A stretch of 64,000 nt of DNA from an uncultured Acetatifactor sp. (GTDB lineage: Bacteria > Bacillota > Clostridia > Lachnospirales > Lachnospiraceae): NCBI GenBank assembly GCA_934394815.1, contig CAKRRD010000003.1, forward strand, positions 1 through 64,000, given 5' to 3'. The notes below the pieces were generated by a model. The model did no database searches. It was not told the DNA's origin and saw only the letters and a list, made by a program, of their open reading frames with translations. The translations under genes and the position numbers were made by a program. Below are positions 63,873 to 64,000 of this stretch, in pieces; position 1 is the stretch's first letter; the number at the start of each line of letters is the position of its first letter.

Positions 63873-64000
63873 TCAATTCAACGGCGCCCTGTAATACATC
63901 AGCGTATTGCACATATAGGTTCCAACCGCCAGGCATGCTGCTATCGTCCCATAGATCCAGATCCGATATTTCTCACATTCCATATCGTCAGCAGCCGCAT
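63873..64000 (-). CDS. C-terminal end of an unidentified membrane protein (partial)
   Basis: The frame enters from the right edge of the window and ends at TGA. The 41 visible residues include DDMECEKYRIWIYG, then one hydrophobic helix (TIAACLAVGTYMCNTLMYY) and a short tail. A Met at the sixth visible residue could also be the start of a 36-residue protein. I cannot name a family. Confidence 0.45.
   Translation of the reverse strand, partial: AAADDMECEKYRIWIYGTIAACLAVGTYMCNTLMYYRAPLN

Overview
The window looks like chromosomal DNA from a Lachnospiraceae-type member of the Clostridia (Bacillota). The signs are moderate GC, strong GGAGG-type ribosome binding sites, sigma-A promoters, a CIRCE heat-shock operator, an SpoIID-type spore cell-wall protein, and anaerobic metabolism based on a molybdenum/tungsten formate dehydrogenase. 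Nearly all genes lie on the minus strand, so operons read from high to low coordinates. Only the SpoIID-like gene, the acyltransferase and the tRNA are on the plus strand.

From 1 to 11.3 kb there is a HAD phosphatase, a LysR regulator, and a purine cluster (purC, purF, purB, a second PurF-like gene whose glutaminase site is destroyed, and purA). Upstream of it is a three-gene polar amino acid ABC importer. From 11.3 to 18.3 kb an operon with its own promoter encodes four poorly characterised proteins: a 1191-residue repeat protein, a divergent Hsp70-like protein, a TPR-type protein and a coiled-coil membrane protein. I consider this the best candidate for an undescribed system. From 18.3 to 25.4 kb come a GntR/ABC exporter unit with an operator over its promoter, an SpoIID-like peptidoglycan protein, htpG under CIRCE control with a eukaryote-like charged linker, and a PrsA-like foldase.

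From 25.5 to 40 kb lies a molybdoenzyme island. A two-gene formate dehydrogenase operon follows a ten-gene operon for formate dehydrogenase maturation, molybdate uptake and molybdenum cofactor synthesis (fdhD, moeA, mobA-mobB fusion, moeA-like, moaC, modA, modB, modC, moaA, MOSC-mogA fusion). Both promoters carry the same 16-bp palindrome, which suggests one shared regulator. A structured repeat sits inside the second operon.

From 40 to 49 kb are ilvE, thyA-folA, a beta-CASP RNA nuclease, an ABC exporter, a TPR-GGDEF diguanylate cyclase and a membrane acyltransferase. From 49.1 to 52.7 kb a gene-poor stretch holds a tRNA-Gly, eight 51-bp tandem repeats between 65-bp perfect inverted repeats, three copies of a hairpin element with unrelated stems but a common loop, a GH3-fold protein that has lost its catalytic residues, and an orphan promoter-terminator unit. 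From 52.7 kb to the end there is a heterodimeric ABC exporter, an Sfp-type phosphopantetheinyl transferase, aspS and hisS, a chemoreceptor with a small partner gene, a split chromate-type transporter and the end of one unidentified gene.
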